A stretch of 64,000 nt of DNA. It comes from an uncultured Acidimicrobiaceae bacterium (GTDB lineage: Bacteria; Actinomycetota; Acidimicrobiia; Spongiisociales; UBA5794). Every line of letters begins with the position of its first letter. Position 1 is the stretch's first letter. Positions 15,134 through 23,656 of the stretch are shown here, in pieces. The notes below the pieces were generated by a model that worked only from the letters and a program-made list of their open reading frames with translations, had not been told where the DNA came from and did no database searches. The position numbers were made by a program, and so were the translations under genes. The stretch lies in the NCBI GenBank assembly GCA_947258375.1, contig CAMYIJ010000023.1, positions 50,750 to 114,749 of the forward strand, in the 5' to 3' direction.

Positions 15134-16366
15134 CTAGCCGAGCACAAAGGTCGCTACCGCTTCGATGTGAAACGTCTGGGGAAACATGTCCACGGGCGTG
15201 ACGTTGGTCAGTTGGTAGCCGTCCCCCGCGAGAAGTGCCGCGTCGCGCGCCAGGCTGGCCGGATCGCACGACACGTAGGCCAGCCGCCGCGGGCTGGTGG
15301 CGGTGACGGCGGCGATCCCCGCTTCCCCCAGGCCGGTGCGGGGCGGGTCGGCGATCGCCAGATCGGCGTACTCGTCGAGGTGGCCGGCCACCTTCTCCAT
15401 CTTGCCGCGGATCACACGGTGGTCGACGCCGGCCGCCTTGAGGTTGCGTTGCAGATCGGTCGCGGCCACCCGGTTGGACTCAACGGCGATGACCCGCCCG
15501 ACTTCCGAGCCGAGGCCGGCACCGAACAAGCCGACCCCGGCGTACGCGTCGAGCAGCGTATCGATGGCCTCGGGTTCGAGGGCGGCGCGGACCAGGCCGA
15601 CCAGGGCCTCCGCACCGTGGGTGTTGTTCTGGAAGAAGGCGTTTCCGGTGATGCGGAATCGTGTGCCGTTGATCTCTTCGGTGATCCGGGCGGGGCCGCC
15701 GACGCCCGTGACGGTCTTGCCCTCCAGTTGAGCAAGGGCCACATCCCAGTCCTCGGCATGGTCGGGGATCTTGCCTTTGACAATCATCAGCATGTCGCCG
15801 GTGTTGGTGCCGGCACGCAAGACGAATTGCTCCACTCCGTGGAGATTCTGCAAACGGCCGAAGACTGCAGCCAGCTGCGGGTCGAGGAGCTTGCAGACTT
15901 CGAGGGGCACCATTTCGTGGGACCGGGCCCGGTGCATCGCCGGCCTGCCGTCGTGAACCCGGAAGTCCATACGATTGCGGTAACCAAACGGCGGGCCGGG
16001 GGCCACGACATCTGACACGGGTGGCTCGGCGATCTTGCCGATGTGTTGCAGCTGGGTAACCACCGTGTTGTGTTTCCACGCCCGCTGCGCCTCGTAGGTA
16101 GCGTGCTGCCATTGGCAACCGCCGCACCGGGTGGCGTGTGGGCATAGGGGGTCGACTCGATCCGGGGAGGGTGAGCGCACCTCCACCAACTCAGCCCGGG
16201 CCCACGATCCACCGTCTTTGGCGACCCTCCCGACAACGATTTCGCCGGGAACAACGCCGGAAACGAAGTGGGCTTTGCCGTCGACGCGACCCACGCCCTC
16301 GCCTCCGTGAGCAATGTCGTTGATCTCTAGTTCGACGAGGGAGCCGGAGCTCGGGGGTCGTGGCAT
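15134..16366 (-). CDS. TRAM-domain 23S rRNA/tRNA (uracil-5)-methyltransferase, RlmCD/RumA type
   Basis: A 410-residue SAM-dependent RNA m5U methyltransferase. The N-terminal TRAM domain (about 8-65: LVELEINDIAHGGEGVGRVDGKAHFV) binds RNA. CPHATRCGGCQWQH provides the cysteines of a 4Fe-4S cluster. The Rossmann motif LLDAYAGVGLFG, IADPPRTGL and the catalytic-cysteine segment YVSCDPASLARD complete the family set. Whether the target is rRNA or tRNA cannot be read from the sequence. It is divergent from the CoA ligase gene; TAGCGT lies 6 nt before the ATG, again a leaderless arrangement. Confidence 0.92.
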   Translation of the reverse strand: MPRPPSSGSLVELEINDIAHGGEGVGRVDGKAHFVSGVVPGEIVVGRVAKDGGSWARAELVEVRSPSPDRVDPLCPHATRCGGCQWQHATYEAQRAWKHNTVVTQLQHIGKIAEPPVSDVVAPGPPFGYRNRMDFRVHDGRPAMHRARSHEMVPLEVCKLLDPQLAAVFGRLQNLHGVEQFVLRAGTNTGDMLMIVKGKIPDHAEDWDVALAQLEGKTVTGVGGPARITEEINGTRFRITGNAFFQNNTHGAEALVGLVRAALEPEAIDTLLDAYAGVGLFGAGLGSEVGRVIAVESNRVAATDLQRNLKAAGVDHRVIRGKMEKVAGHLDEYADLAIADPPRTGLGEAGIAAVTATSPRRLAYVSCDPASLARDAALLAGDGYQLTNVTPVDMFPQTFHIEAVATFVLG

Positions 16367-16372
16367 CGTGCA

Positions 16373-16378
16373 ACGCTA
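16373..16378 (-). promoter_or_regulatory. -10 element (TAGCGT), leaderless methyltransferase start
   Basis: TAGCGT ends 6 nt before the ATG of the TRAM methyltransferase gene, without a ribosome binding site. Confidence 0.42.
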
Positions 16379-16448
16379 TCGCGCGCCGGGCACGAGCCGA
16401 AACCCGCGACCTATTCTGCGTGCAAGCAAGCCAGTGAGGAGACCCACG

Positions 16449-18020
16449 GTGAACGGTTCGACGCCAATACTGACGAGCCCCATGGGATCGGTTGACATCC
16501 CGGACGTCTCGATCACCGAGTTCCTTCTTCGGCGCGTCGACGATCACCCCGACCGTCCGGCAATGGTCGATGGGATGACGGGGCGGACGTTGACCTACGC
16601 GGAATTGCGCGAGGCGATATACCGCACCGCGGGCGGGCTCGCCGAGGTGGGGTTCGTGAAGGGTGATGTGCTTGCAATCATGGCGCCGAACATCCCCGAA
16701 TACACCGTTGCGTTTCACGCCGTGGCGCTGCTCGGCGGCGCGGCCACAACGATCAACCCGACCTACACGGCCCACGAGGTGCTTCACCAGCTCAATGACG
16801 CCGGGGCCAAGTACATGGTCACGATCGGGATGTTCCTCGAGACGGCCCAGGAGGCGGCTGCCGGAACGCACGTCGACGAGATCTACACGTTTGACGGCGC
16901 CGAAGGCTCGATCCCCTTCGCCACGCTGATCGGCGAGGCCCGCGTAACGGAGCAAGTACCGGTGGATCTGGACGGCGACATCGCCGTGCTTCCTTACTCT
17001 TCGGGAACCACAGGTCTCTCCAAAGGTGTCATGCTCACCCACCGCAACCTGGTGGCCAACCTTGCCCAGGCCGAACCGATGCTCGAGATGCTTCCCGAGG
17101 GAGAGGTCCTCGTGGCCGTCCTGCCCTTCTTCCACATCTACGGGATGCAGGTCCTGATGAACGGGGCGGTCGCCAACGGGGCCACGGTCGTGACCATGCC
17201 CCGTTTCGATCTCGAACTATTCCTGGGCATTGTCGAGGACTACAAGGTGACCCGGGCCTACATCGTGCCGCCGATCGTGCTGGCTATGGCAAAACACCCG
17301 ATGGTCGACGACTACGACCTGTCGTCGTTGAAGGTCATGTTCTCGGGAGCGGCACCGCTCGGCGCCGATGTCGCCCAGGAAGCCGCGGTACGCACCAGCT
17401 CAGAGGTTGTGCAGGGATACGGCCTCACCGAGACCAGTCCGATCACCCATGCAACGATGTTGGGACATGCCAGTCCCGGATCGATCGGATGGGCCATACC
17501 GCTGACCGAGGTCCGCATCGTCGACCCGGAAACGGGAGAGGACTGCAGCGTCGGTGAGGACGGCGAGATCTGGATCCGCGGTCCTCAAGTGATGAAGGGC
17601 TACCTCAACAACCCCGAGGCAACCGCTGACTGCATTGACGCCGACGGCTTCTTCCACACCGGGGACATCGGCCACGTTGATGAGCACGACCACTACTACA
17701 TCGTTGACCGCCTCAAGGAGCTGATCAAGTACAAGGGATTCCAGGTGCCGCCCGCCGAACTGGAGGCCCTCCTCCTCACCCACCCCAGCATCGCCGACGC
17801 CGCGGTGATCCCGGTCCCCGACGATGAGGCCGGCGAGCTTCCCAAGGCCTATGTCGTCCTCAAGCCGGCGATTCCGGCGACCGCATCCGAAATCATGGAG
17901 TTCGTCGCGGGCCACGTTGCGACCTACAAGCAGATTCGTATCGTTGAGTTTGTCGACGAGATACCGAAGTCGGCATCCGGAAAGATCCTGCGGAGGATCT
18001 TGCGCGACATGTCGTCGTGA
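16449..18020 (+). CDS. AMP-dependent acyl/aryl-CoA ligase, 4-coumarate-CoA-ligase-like
   Basis: A 523-residue adenylate-forming enzyme that activates a carboxylic acid to an acyl-AMP and then to an acyl-CoA. The P-loop-like motif YSSGTTGLSKGVMLTH, the A5 motif YGLTETSP, HTGDIGHVDEHDHYYIVDRLKELIKYKGFQV and the C-terminal catalytic lysine motif PKSASGKILRR are intact. The overall pattern is closest to the 4CL/FadD-like branch; the substrate is not determined. The open frame runs upstream to 16314, but GAGGAG lies about 8 nt before the GTG at 16449, so that start is preferred. It is divergent from the TRAM methyltransferase, and the next gene follows on the same strand after 31 bp. Confidence 0.9.
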   Translation: MNGSTPILTSPMGSVDIPDVSITEFLLRRVDDHPDRPAMVDGMTGRTLTYAELREAIYRTAGGLAEVGFVKGDVLAIMAPNIPEYTVAFHAVALLGGAATTINPTYTAHEVLHQLNDAGAKYMVTIGMFLETAQEAAAGTHVDEIYTFDGAEGSIPFATLIGEARVTEQVPVDLDGDIAVLPYSSGTTGLSKGVMLTHRNLVANLAQAEPMLEMLPEGEVLVAVLPFFHIYGMQVLMNGAVANGATVVTMPRFDLELFLGIVEDYKVTRAYIVPPIVLAMAKHPMVDDYDLSSLKVMFSGAAPLGADVAQEAAVRTSSEVVQGYGLTETSPITHATMLGHASPGSIGWAIPLTEVRIVDPETGEDCSVGEDGEIWIRGPQVMKGYLNNPEATADCIDADGFFHTGDIGHVDEHDHYYIVDRLKELIKYKGFQVPPAELEALLLTHPSIADAAVIPVPDDEAGELPKAYVVLKPAIPATASEIMEFVAGHVATYKQIRIVEFVDEIPKSASGKILRRILRDMSS

Positions 18021-18038
18021 GTGCGACGCCAACGCTTC

Positions 18039-18044
18039 TACGCT
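18039..18044 (+). promoter_or_regulatory. -10 element (TACGCT), leaderless start of the PGA-hydrolase-like gene
   Basis: TACGCT ends 7 nt before the GTG at 18052. The hexamer and the gap are the same as at 13404-13417. Confidence 0.42.
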
Positions 18045-18051
18045 GACAGGC

Positions 18052-18627
18052 GTGTTTGCCGATCTGATAGCGACTCCCGGTGTCGAAGAAGTCCATCGCG
18101 ATGGGGCTGCGGTCGGCGTTATGGCGATTCACGGCGGGATCGAGGCGGGCACGGGCTCGATCGCGCATGCCGTCATCGAAGCAACCGGCGCCGCCCTCTA
18201 TGCCGTGGTGCAGCCCCAAACGTTGCGCTGGCACGTACCTTCCATCCGATTCGACCCTGCGCACTCGAAGCGGCTGCGGCGGTTCCTCGATTCGGTCGAG
18301 ACGGCGATCTCACTTCACGGCTACGGCGAGCCGGGCTTCGAGGCTACGGCGCTGCTCGGCGGCAACAACCGGGCGCTGGCCTGGGCGATTCACGGTGAAC
18401 TGGCGGCCCGCGGTATTGCCGCCATCGCCGACCTCAACGGGATTCCGGCCCGTTTGCGCGGGGTTCACCGACTCAATCCGGTCAATCGGCCCCCTCTCGC
18501 CGGGACCCAGATCGAGTTGCCGATGGAGCTACGCGAGGGCCGCCCGATGGAGGCGGTGATCGACGCGCTGGTGGTGTCCGTCGAGAACGCTATCGCTCAT
18601 CTATCGGGCCAAACCGCCAGCAGCTAG
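18052..18627 (+). CDS. Poly-gamma-glutamate hydrolase family protein (DUF867)
   Basis: A 191-residue protein with the hallmarks of the phage-type poly-gamma-glutamate hydrolase family: zinc-ligand motif AIHGGIEAGTGSIA near residue 25, SLHGYG in the middle, and EATALLGGNNRALA. Family members cleave gamma-linked polyglutamate in a zinc-dependent way. No capsule synthesis genes are seen here, so the substrate may be scavenged, or the protein may act on another gamma-glutamyl peptide. The start is uncertain because the frame is open far upstream inside the CoA ligase gene. I chose the GTG at 18052, after the ligase stop and 7 nt from TACGCT. Confidence 0.75.
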   Translation: MFADLIATPGVEEVHRDGAAVGVMAIHGGIEAGTGSIAHAVIEATGAALYAVVQPQTLRWHVPSIRFDPAHSKRLRRFLDSVETAISLHGYGEPGFEATALLGGNNRALAWAIHGELAARGIAAIADLNGIPARLRGVHRLNPVNRPPLAGTQIELPMELREGRPMEAVIDALVVSVENAIAHLSGQTASS

Positions 18628-18640
18628 TGTCGGCGCCCGC

Positions 18641-19000
18641 ATGAGATCCTTCCATTCGACCTGGGCCTGGGTGGCGGTGACAACCACAGGACTGGTCGGA
18701 CTGTGGGGTCTCGGGCTCGCCATGACCAAGCGAGCCGCCGGCACCGCCTTTCGGATCGGTTGGGCGGTGGCCTACGCGGCGGTGACGATTCAGGTGGCGG
18801 CCGGCCTGATCATGTGGGGCGGCGGCGAACGACCGGAGAACGAATTCCACGTTTTCTACGGTGTCACGATCATGGCGACCTTCGCTTTTGCCTACGTCTA
18901 CCGGGCTCAGATGGAGCGACGCCCGGCGCTGTCCTACGGCCTGATGCTGCTGTTCGTGATGGGCTTGGGGATGCGAGCCTGGTCGAACGTGACTCTATGA
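18641..19000 (+). CDS. Small four-helix membrane protein, unknown function
   Basis: A 119-residue integral membrane protein. Four hydrophobic segments are visible: WVAVTTTGLVGLWGLGLAM, GWAVAYAAVTIQVAAGLIMW, FYGVTIMATFAFAYVY and YGLMLLFVMGLGMRAW. They are separated by short charged loops (a conserved-looking GGGERPENEFH between helices 2 and 3). I do not recognise a named family. It lies 13 bp after the PGA-hydrolase-like gene and 61 bp before fabI, all on the same strand, so co-transcription is possible. Its small size and compact layout suggest a membrane accessory protein, but nothing shows a partner. Confidence 0.7.
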   Translation: MRSFHSTWAWVAVTTTGLVGLWGLGLAMTKRAAGTAFRIGWAVAYAAVTIQVAAGLIMWGGGERPENEFHVFYGVTIMATFAFAYVYRAQMERRPALSYGLMLLFVMGLGMRAWSNVTL

Positions 19001-19061
19001 AGCACCACCGCCGCGCTACAGATACCATGACCCCGCTCACCAATCCATCGAGGAGATCCAG

Positions 19062-19856
19062 GTGCTTCTAGAAGGCAAACGAATCGTCGTTACCGGCGTG
19101 CTGACGGACGACTCGATTGCCTGGCACGTGGCGCGAATCGCCATTGAGGAAGGTGCCGAAGTGCTGCTCACCGGCTTCGGCCGGGGGATTCGACTGACGC
19201 AGCGAGCCGCCAAGCGCCTTCCCGTGGAGCCGGATGTGGTGGAACTCGACATCAACGACCCGGAGCACGTTGCCGCCCTGACGGCCGGCATCGATTCACG
19301 ATGGGGCGGTGTCGACGGTGCCCTGCACGCCATTGCCTATGCACCCGAGGACGCTCTCGGCGGGGCCTTTCTCACCACGCCTGCGGAGTCGGCGGCAACT
19401 GCTTTCCTCACGTCCGCTTTTTCGTACAAAACTCTGGCGGTTGCCCTGCACCCTCTCATGCAGAAAGCGGGGGGCGGCGCCCTGGTTGCGCTCGATTTCG
19501 ACAACCGCCAGGCCTGGCCGGTCTACGACTGGATGGGTGTCGCCAAGTCGGCGCTGCAATCGGTTACCCGGTACCTGGCGCGTGACCTCGGCCCCGACAA
19601 GATCCGCATCAACGCGATCTCAGCAGGCCCCCTCAGCACGGTTGCGGCCAAGTCGATCCCCGGTTTCGGCCAGTTCGAGCGGGAGTGGGATCGGCGTTCG
19701 CCGCTGACATGGGATGTCACGAACGCAGAACCGGTGGCGCAGATGGCCGCCGTCCTGCTGTCAGATTGGTCGACGATGACAACCGGCGAGATCATCCATG
19801 TCGATGGGGGATTTCACGCCGTAGCCGCCGGCGGCGAGGTCCCTCCGAGCGGCTAG
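19062..19856 (+). CDS. fabI: Enoyl-[acyl-carrier-protein] reductase (NADH), FabI/InhA type
   Basis: A 264-residue short-chain dehydrogenase relative that performs the last reduction of type II fatty acid elongation. The N-terminal cofactor segment ITGV-type (VVTGVLTDDSIAWHVARIA), DFDNRQAWPVYDWMGVAKSAL and INAISAGPLSTVAAKSIPGF match InhA almost position for position. The catalytic pair is Y155 and K162 (Y-x6-K), against Y158/K165 in InhA. The start is a GTG with GAGGAG about 8 nt upstream. The close match to the mycobacterial form implies a binding pocket of the InhA type rather than that of classical proteobacterial FabI. No other fatty-acid synthesis gene is adjacent. Confidence 0.93.
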   Translation: MLLEGKRIVVTGVLTDDSIAWHVARIAIEEGAEVLLTGFGRGIRLTQRAAKRLPVEPDVVELDINDPEHVAALTAGIDSRWGGVDGALHAIAYAPEDALGGAFLTTPAESAATAFLTSAFSYKTLAVALHPLMQKAGGGALVALDFDNRQAWPVYDWMGVAKSALQSVTRYLARDLGPDKIRINAISAGPLSTVAAKSIPGFGQFEREWDRRSPLTWDVTNAEPVAQMAAVLLSDWSTMTTGEIIHVDGGFHAVAAGGEVPPSG

Positions 19857-19948
19857 TTCAGGCCCTCTCGGTCCGGCCCCTTCTCGTTCCTGCGTACGTG
19901 GCCATATGTGGCGCTCAGCTACGCAAAAACGGAGCAACGCGGCCTAGG

Positions 19949-21790
19949 TCAGGCGCTCTCGGCTTCGAGTTCGATGCCGGCAACCGGGACTTCGGCTCCG
20001 TCATCGCGGGTTGTCGTGCGAGCCGGCAAGCCGACGGTGAACGTCGCCCCGCCGCCGATGGTCGGCTCAAACCACACCCGACCCCCCATCGCCTCGGTGA
20101 GGCCGCGGACGATCGACAGGCCGAGCCCGGTGCCTCCTTTGCTGCGTGTGGCATGGCCGGCGACTTGGGTGAACCGATCGAAGATGTGCTCGTGAAGCTC
20201 GTACGGGATTCCGGGCCCATGGTCGATCACCGACAACCAGACTTCACCGCGGCGCTGCCGTGCCCAGATCTCCAGGGGGCTGTCCGGGGCGTATTTGACG
20301 GCGTTGTAGAGGAGGTTGGTGATGATGCGGCCCAGGTGGTCCGGATCGGAGCGGAGCTGCGCTGCCTCCGGTTCGATATCCAGCGTCACGATTCCTTCGG
20401 AGTCGGGTACGCCCGCAACGGTGTCGCTGAGGAACTGCTCGAGTTCGATCAGCTGGGGGCGAACCGGCAAGGCCTGGTTGTCGATGCGCGAAACCACGAG
20501 CAGGTCCTCGATCAGTGATTTGAGCCGATTCGCCTGGCGATGGGCCGTAGAGAGCAATTGTTGGGCGTTGGGATCGGGCGGGGCGAGCTGCGGCCTTTGC
20601 AGCGTTCGGAGCGAGCCGATGATCGACGTGAGTGGCGTTCGCAGTTCGTGGCTCACAGTTGATACGAAGTCGGTCTTCAGTTTCGCCAGTTCGGCCATCT
20701 TCTCGCCCTCGTCGCGAGCCTGCTGGTAGCGCATCATCTGATTGAGCACGAGTGCGGACGGCCCGGCGAGGCTTTGCAGCGCCGCAACATCATCTTCGGT
20801 GAACACCCCGCTCGGTTTGTCCGCAAGCATCAAAACGCCGATGACCTTGGCCTCGATCCGCAACGGCACCGACACGATCTGCTGCACGTCGAGATCGATG
20901 AGGAACTGGTCGCGGTCGTCGGTATTGGTGAGATCCGTCCGGATCGCGGGTTCACCGCTGGTGAAGACACGCTGCAGGATGCCACCATCCACGAGCGGCA
21001 GCATATAGCCCTCGGCCCGCAGGGTATGGCCGGCGACCCAAATGGGGGACATGACTTCCAGGGCCTCCTCGGTGGGCTGGTAGATCATGATTACGCCGGT
21101 GCGCGCCTGAACGGTGCCGACCACCCGACCGACGATCTCGGGGAGCACATCGGAGAGGTCGGTTCCGGTGCCGATGGTGCGCGAAACGTCGTACAGATGC
21201 TGGAGCTCGTCTTCACGCTCGGCAAGCTCGATCTCGCGTATCTCGAGATCGGTGAGCCGTTCCGCGGTCAGGTTCATCTGCTTGCGGACACCGATCGACA
21301 CGATGAGCAGCAACAGGGCCGATGCCACGAAGACGATCAGCCTGGTGGCATCATCGACGCTGAGCGCGTCGAACTCTTCCCCCTGGACGACGAGGTAGTA
21401 GCAGGTCATCGAAACCAGCGCCAGGCCCCCGGCGATGAGCGGGTGGGCCAACGTTGCGGCCGCGAACACGACGATGGCGAGAAACGCGATGGCGAGTACA
21501 TCGTCGGGGGCGACGGAATCTGCCAGTAGTAGCGCGCCGGCTATGGCGCCGCCCCACACCAGTATCGCGATGTCGCCGGCGGCAACGGCCAGCAACCTCC
21601 GCCACGGTGCGAGAAGCACCAGCAAGAGGACGGCCGCCAACACAATGACGGGGGTCCGGACATCCGGGTCGTCGATGTTGCCGTCGCTGAACAAGTGCAC
21701 GGCGAGCGCGATGAGGCCGGCGATGGACAGAGCCTGGCCAAGCCGCACGACCTTCAAGCGATAGTGGAGGAATTGGTTTTGAGCCGTCAT
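19949..21790 (-). CDS. Membrane sensor histidine kinase with GAF domain
   Basis: A protein of about 613 residues. About six hydrophobic helices (residues about 10-165) are followed by a short coiled-coil linker (LTDLEIREIELAEREDELQHL), a GAF domain (about 210-360), HisKA with phosphorylated His in VSHELRTPLTSIIGSLR, and HATPase_c with N box NLLYNAVKYAP, G1 DHGPGIP and G2 GGTGLGLSIV. It is a complete sensor kinase, but no response regulator gene is adjacent, so it is an orphan here. The GAF domain suggests ligand or redox sensing. The frame is open up to 21844, which would overlap the divergent ddl start; the ATG at 21790 is a more economical choice. Confidence 0.9.
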   Translation of the reverse strand: MTAQNQFLHYRLKVVRLGQALSIAGLIALAVHLFSDGNIDDPDVRTPVIVLAAVLLLVLLAPWRRLLAVAAGDIAILVWGGAIAGALLLADSVAPDDVLAIAFLAIVVFAAATLAHPLIAGGLALVSMTCYYLVVQGEEFDALSVDDATRLIVFVASALLLLIVSIGVRKQMNLTAERLTDLEIREIELAEREDELQHLYDVSRTIGTGTDLSDVLPEIVGRVVGTVQARTGVIMIYQPTEEALEVMSPIWVAGHTLRAEGYMLPLVDGGILQRVFTSGEPAIRTDLTNTDDRDQFLIDLDVQQIVSVPLRIEAKVIGVLMLADKPSGVFTEDDVAALQSLAGPSALVLNQMMRYQQARDEGEKMAELAKLKTDFVSTVSHELRTPLTSIIGSLRTLQRPQLAPPDPNAQQLLSTAHRQANRLKSLIEDLLVVSRIDNQALPVRPQLIELEQFLSDTVAGVPDSEGIVTLDIEPEAAQLRSDPDHLGRIITNLLYNAVKYAPDSPLEIWARQRRGEVWLSVIDHGPGIPYELHEHIFDRFTQVAGHATRSKGGTGLGLSIVRGLTEAMGGRVWFEPTIGGGATFTVGLPARTTTRDDGAEVPVAGIELEAESA

Positions 21791-21837
21791 ATTCTGAGTT
21801 GAGTCGAATTGATCGGTCTCAACGGTAACCTCTGGTG

Positions 21838-22848
21838 ATGGCACGAGTACTTCTTCTTTTCGGTGGGCGCTCGGCTGAGCATGAGGTCTCTTGTGTGTCA
21901 GCCGTGGCCGTTTTGGGCGCCCTGGAGGGTGCGGGCCACCAGGTGATTCCTGTCGGGATCGACCGCTCCGGCTCCTGGCATCTCGCCGACGGGGGGCGGC
22001 GCCCCATGGTTGCCGCCGGGCGGCCTGCCAGCATGCGGCTTCCCGAGGGAACCCTCCATGCCGCCGGCGATGAGGTCGGCTTTGACGTGGTGTTCCCTGT
22101 GCTGCACGGGCCGTACGGTGAGGACGGCACCATTCAGGGCGTTTTTGAGATCGCCGGCATCCCCTATGTGGGATGTGGCGTGCTCAGTTCGGCACTGGCG
22201 ATGGACAAGGACAACGCCAAGAAGGTGATCGAGGCAGCGGGGGTCGCCACCACACCCTGGATGATCGTGCGAGCCGATTCCTTCAGCGATCCGGCGGTGA
22301 CTGTTGACCGGCTGATCAAGGAGCTCGGCCTTCCGCTTTTTGTGAAACCCGCTGAGCTGGGCAGTTCGGTTGGGGTCTCGAAGGCGGCGACCGATGCCGC
22401 GCTGAAGGACGGAATAGTGCGCGCTCTCGGCTACGGCGAAAAGGTGCTCGTTGAAGAGGCGATTGCCGGCCGTGAGATCGAGGTGGCTGTGCTCGAGGGC
22501 CCTCGGGTGTCCGTGGCCGGGGAGATCGTCATCAAGCAGGAGTGGTACGACTACGACGCCAAGTACAACGATGAAACGAGCGAATTCGTCACGCCGGCGG
22601 ATCTGACAGAACCGCAGATGGCGCTCGTCCGTCAGCTGGCGGCCGACGTCTTTGAGGCGTTGGAGTGTTCGGGCCTCGCCCGGGTCGACTTCCTCTTTGA
22701 GGAGCGGGGGCGTGGGTTCCTCCTCAACGAGCTCAACACGATGCCGGGCTTCACGCCGATTTCCGGTTTCCCGAAGATGTGGGAAGCGAGCGGTATGACC
22801 TATCCAGAGCTGTGCAACGAGCTAGTCGCCCTGGCGCTTGGCAGCTGA
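21838..22848 (+). CDS. ddl: D-alanine--D-alanine ligase
   Basis: A 336-residue ATP-grasp ligase making the D-Ala-D-Ala dipeptide for peptidoglycan. The N-terminus ARVLLLFGGRSAEHEVSCVSA is the Ddl signature. FPVLHGPYGEDGTIQG and the ATP-grasp core (LFVKPAELGSSVGVSK, VLVEEAIAGREIEVAVL) are intact, ending in FLLNELNTMPGFTPISGFPKMWEASG. A GTG three bases upstream (21835) is an alternative start. TAACCT ends 6 nt before the ATG, so the message is probably leaderless. It is divergent from the histidine kinase. Confidence 0.95.
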   Translation: MARVLLLFGGRSAEHEVSCVSAVAVLGALEGAGHQVIPVGIDRSGSWHLADGGRRPMVAAGRPASMRLPEGTLHAAGDEVGFDVVFPVLHGPYGEDGTIQGVFEIAGIPYVGCGVLSSALAMDKDNAKKVIEAAGVATTPWMIVRADSFSDPAVTVDRLIKELGLPLFVKPAELGSSVGVSKAATDAALKDGIVRALGYGEKVLVEEAIAGREIEVAVLEGPRVSVAGEIVIKQEWYDYDAKYNDETSEFVTPADLTEPQMALVRQLAADVFEALECSGLARVDFLFEERGRGFLLNELNTMPGFTPISGFPKMWEASGMTYPELCNELVALALGS

Positions 22849-22873
22849 AGAGGTCCCTGCGAGGGCGGTCTTG

Positions 22874-23107
22874 TTACAGCTTCAGGATCGGGCAGGTCAG
22901 GGTTCGCGTAATGCCGTTGGCCGCCTGAATTCGGGCAACCACGAGCTTGCCGAGCGAATCGACATCGTCGGCCCGGGCTCGAACGACTGCGTCGTAAGGC
23001 CCCGTTACAGGCTCGGCCGATGTCACGCCGTCGATCGAGGCGATTTCCCGGACCACTGAGTCGGCCTTGCCGACCTCGGTTTGAATGAGGATGAAAGCCT
23101 CAACCAC
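22874..23107 (-). CDS. Lrp/AsnC ligand-binding (RAM) domain protein
   Basis: A 77-residue protein that consists only of the AsnC/Lrp effector domain (AFILIQTEVGKADSVVREIASIDGVTSAEPVTGPYDAVVRARADDVDSLGKLVVARI and so on); the DNA-binding half is absent. Such stand-alone RAM domains are common in actinobacteria and archaea; they bind amino acids or pair with full-length Lrp proteins. The start is a GTG at 23107. It overlaps, in another frame, the 3' end of the cold-shock-like reading frame upstream, and converges with ddl. Confidence 0.82.
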   Translation of the reverse strand: MVEAFILIQTEVGKADSVVREIASIDGVTSAEPVTGPYDAVVRARADDVDSLGKLVVARIQAANGITRTLTCPILKL

Positions 23108-23289
23108 GTCGAATCCCTTCGAAGACTGATGTGGATTCTACCGCTCCGCGCCGTGCGAAACGATCGGAGGGTGCGGAAGAGCGATCCACTCAGCGACCCG
23201 GGACGCAGCAGAACCTCGGTCCTGTCGTCATCACGCACGATCACGCCTGCACCGGTCGTCGGATCGTAGACCTTGACGACGCCCTGCAT
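23023..23289 (-). CDS. Short cold-shock-like domain protein, possibly frameshifted
   Basis: From an ATG at 23289 the frame reads MQGVVKVYDPTTGAGVIVRDD and continues to a GSLFRTLR segment. This resembles the short CSD-like proteins of actinobacteria, whose last strands normally read like FRxLRxGQRV. Here the sequence instead turns into a basic, low-complexity tail that runs 85 bp into the AsnC-type gene in a different frame. Either the gene ends prematurely by a frameshift near 23160, or the real protein is only the first 43 residues. It lies just downstream of rpmB. I am sure of the first 43 residues only. Confidence 0.42.
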   Translation of the reverse strand: MQGVVKVYDPTTGAGVIVRDDDRTEVLLRPGSLSGSLFRTLRSFRTARSGRIHISLRRDSTWLRLSSSFKPRSARPTQWSGKSPRSTA

Positions 23290-23296
23290 CCGCGCT

Positions 23297-23485
23297 CTAT
23301 ACCTTCTCGACCTTGCCGGCCTTGAGGCACGAAGTACACACTCGGATACGTCGAGAGTTGCTGCCATGTTTCACCCGAACGCGCTGAATGTTCGGCAGCC
23401 AACGCCGCGAAGAGCGCTTGTGCGAGAAACTCACTTGTTTTCCGGTCCATGGCTCTTTGCCACAGACCTCACATCGATATGCCAC
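23297..23485 (-). CDS. rpmB: 50S ribosomal protein L28
   Basis: A 62-residue L28. It begins VAYRCEVCGKEPWTGKQVSFS, followed by HKRSSRRWLPNIQRVRV, and ends with a second CTSC pair; the four cysteines form the zinc-ribbon version of L28. The GTG at 23485 is preceded by AGGAGGT at good spacing, so it is preferred over the longer frame to 23521. It is divergent from recG. Confidence 0.93.
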   Translation of the reverse strand: MAYRCEVCGKEPWTGKQVSFSHKRSSRRWLPNIQRVRVKHGSNSRRIRVCTSCLKAGKVEKV

Positions 23486-23591
23486 GCAGAAGACCTCCTG
23501 AGGCGGCGGAAATGGTAACACACTCGAGTTTCGATCAAATCAGGATGTCGCTTCGATTCGGTCTCAGCTTCTTGAGCACGCATGGCGCACG

Positions 23592-23640
23592 TACTGAATA
23601 CTGAGTACTGAATACTGAGTACCAAGTACCAAGTACCAAG
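23592..23640. repeat. Heptameric tandem repeat (7 x 7 bp) upstream of recG
   Basis: Seven consecutive 7-bp units: TACTGAA, TACTGAG, TACTGAA, TACTGAG, then TACCAAG three times, directly followed by TAGTAC. The tract ends 16 bp before the recG start, inside the rpmB-recG intergenic region. Two sub-families of unit are visible, each perfectly periodic. Copy number changes by slippage would alter the spacing of the recG promoter. Confidence 0.92.
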
Positions 23641-23656
23641 TAGTACTTTCCTGTCC

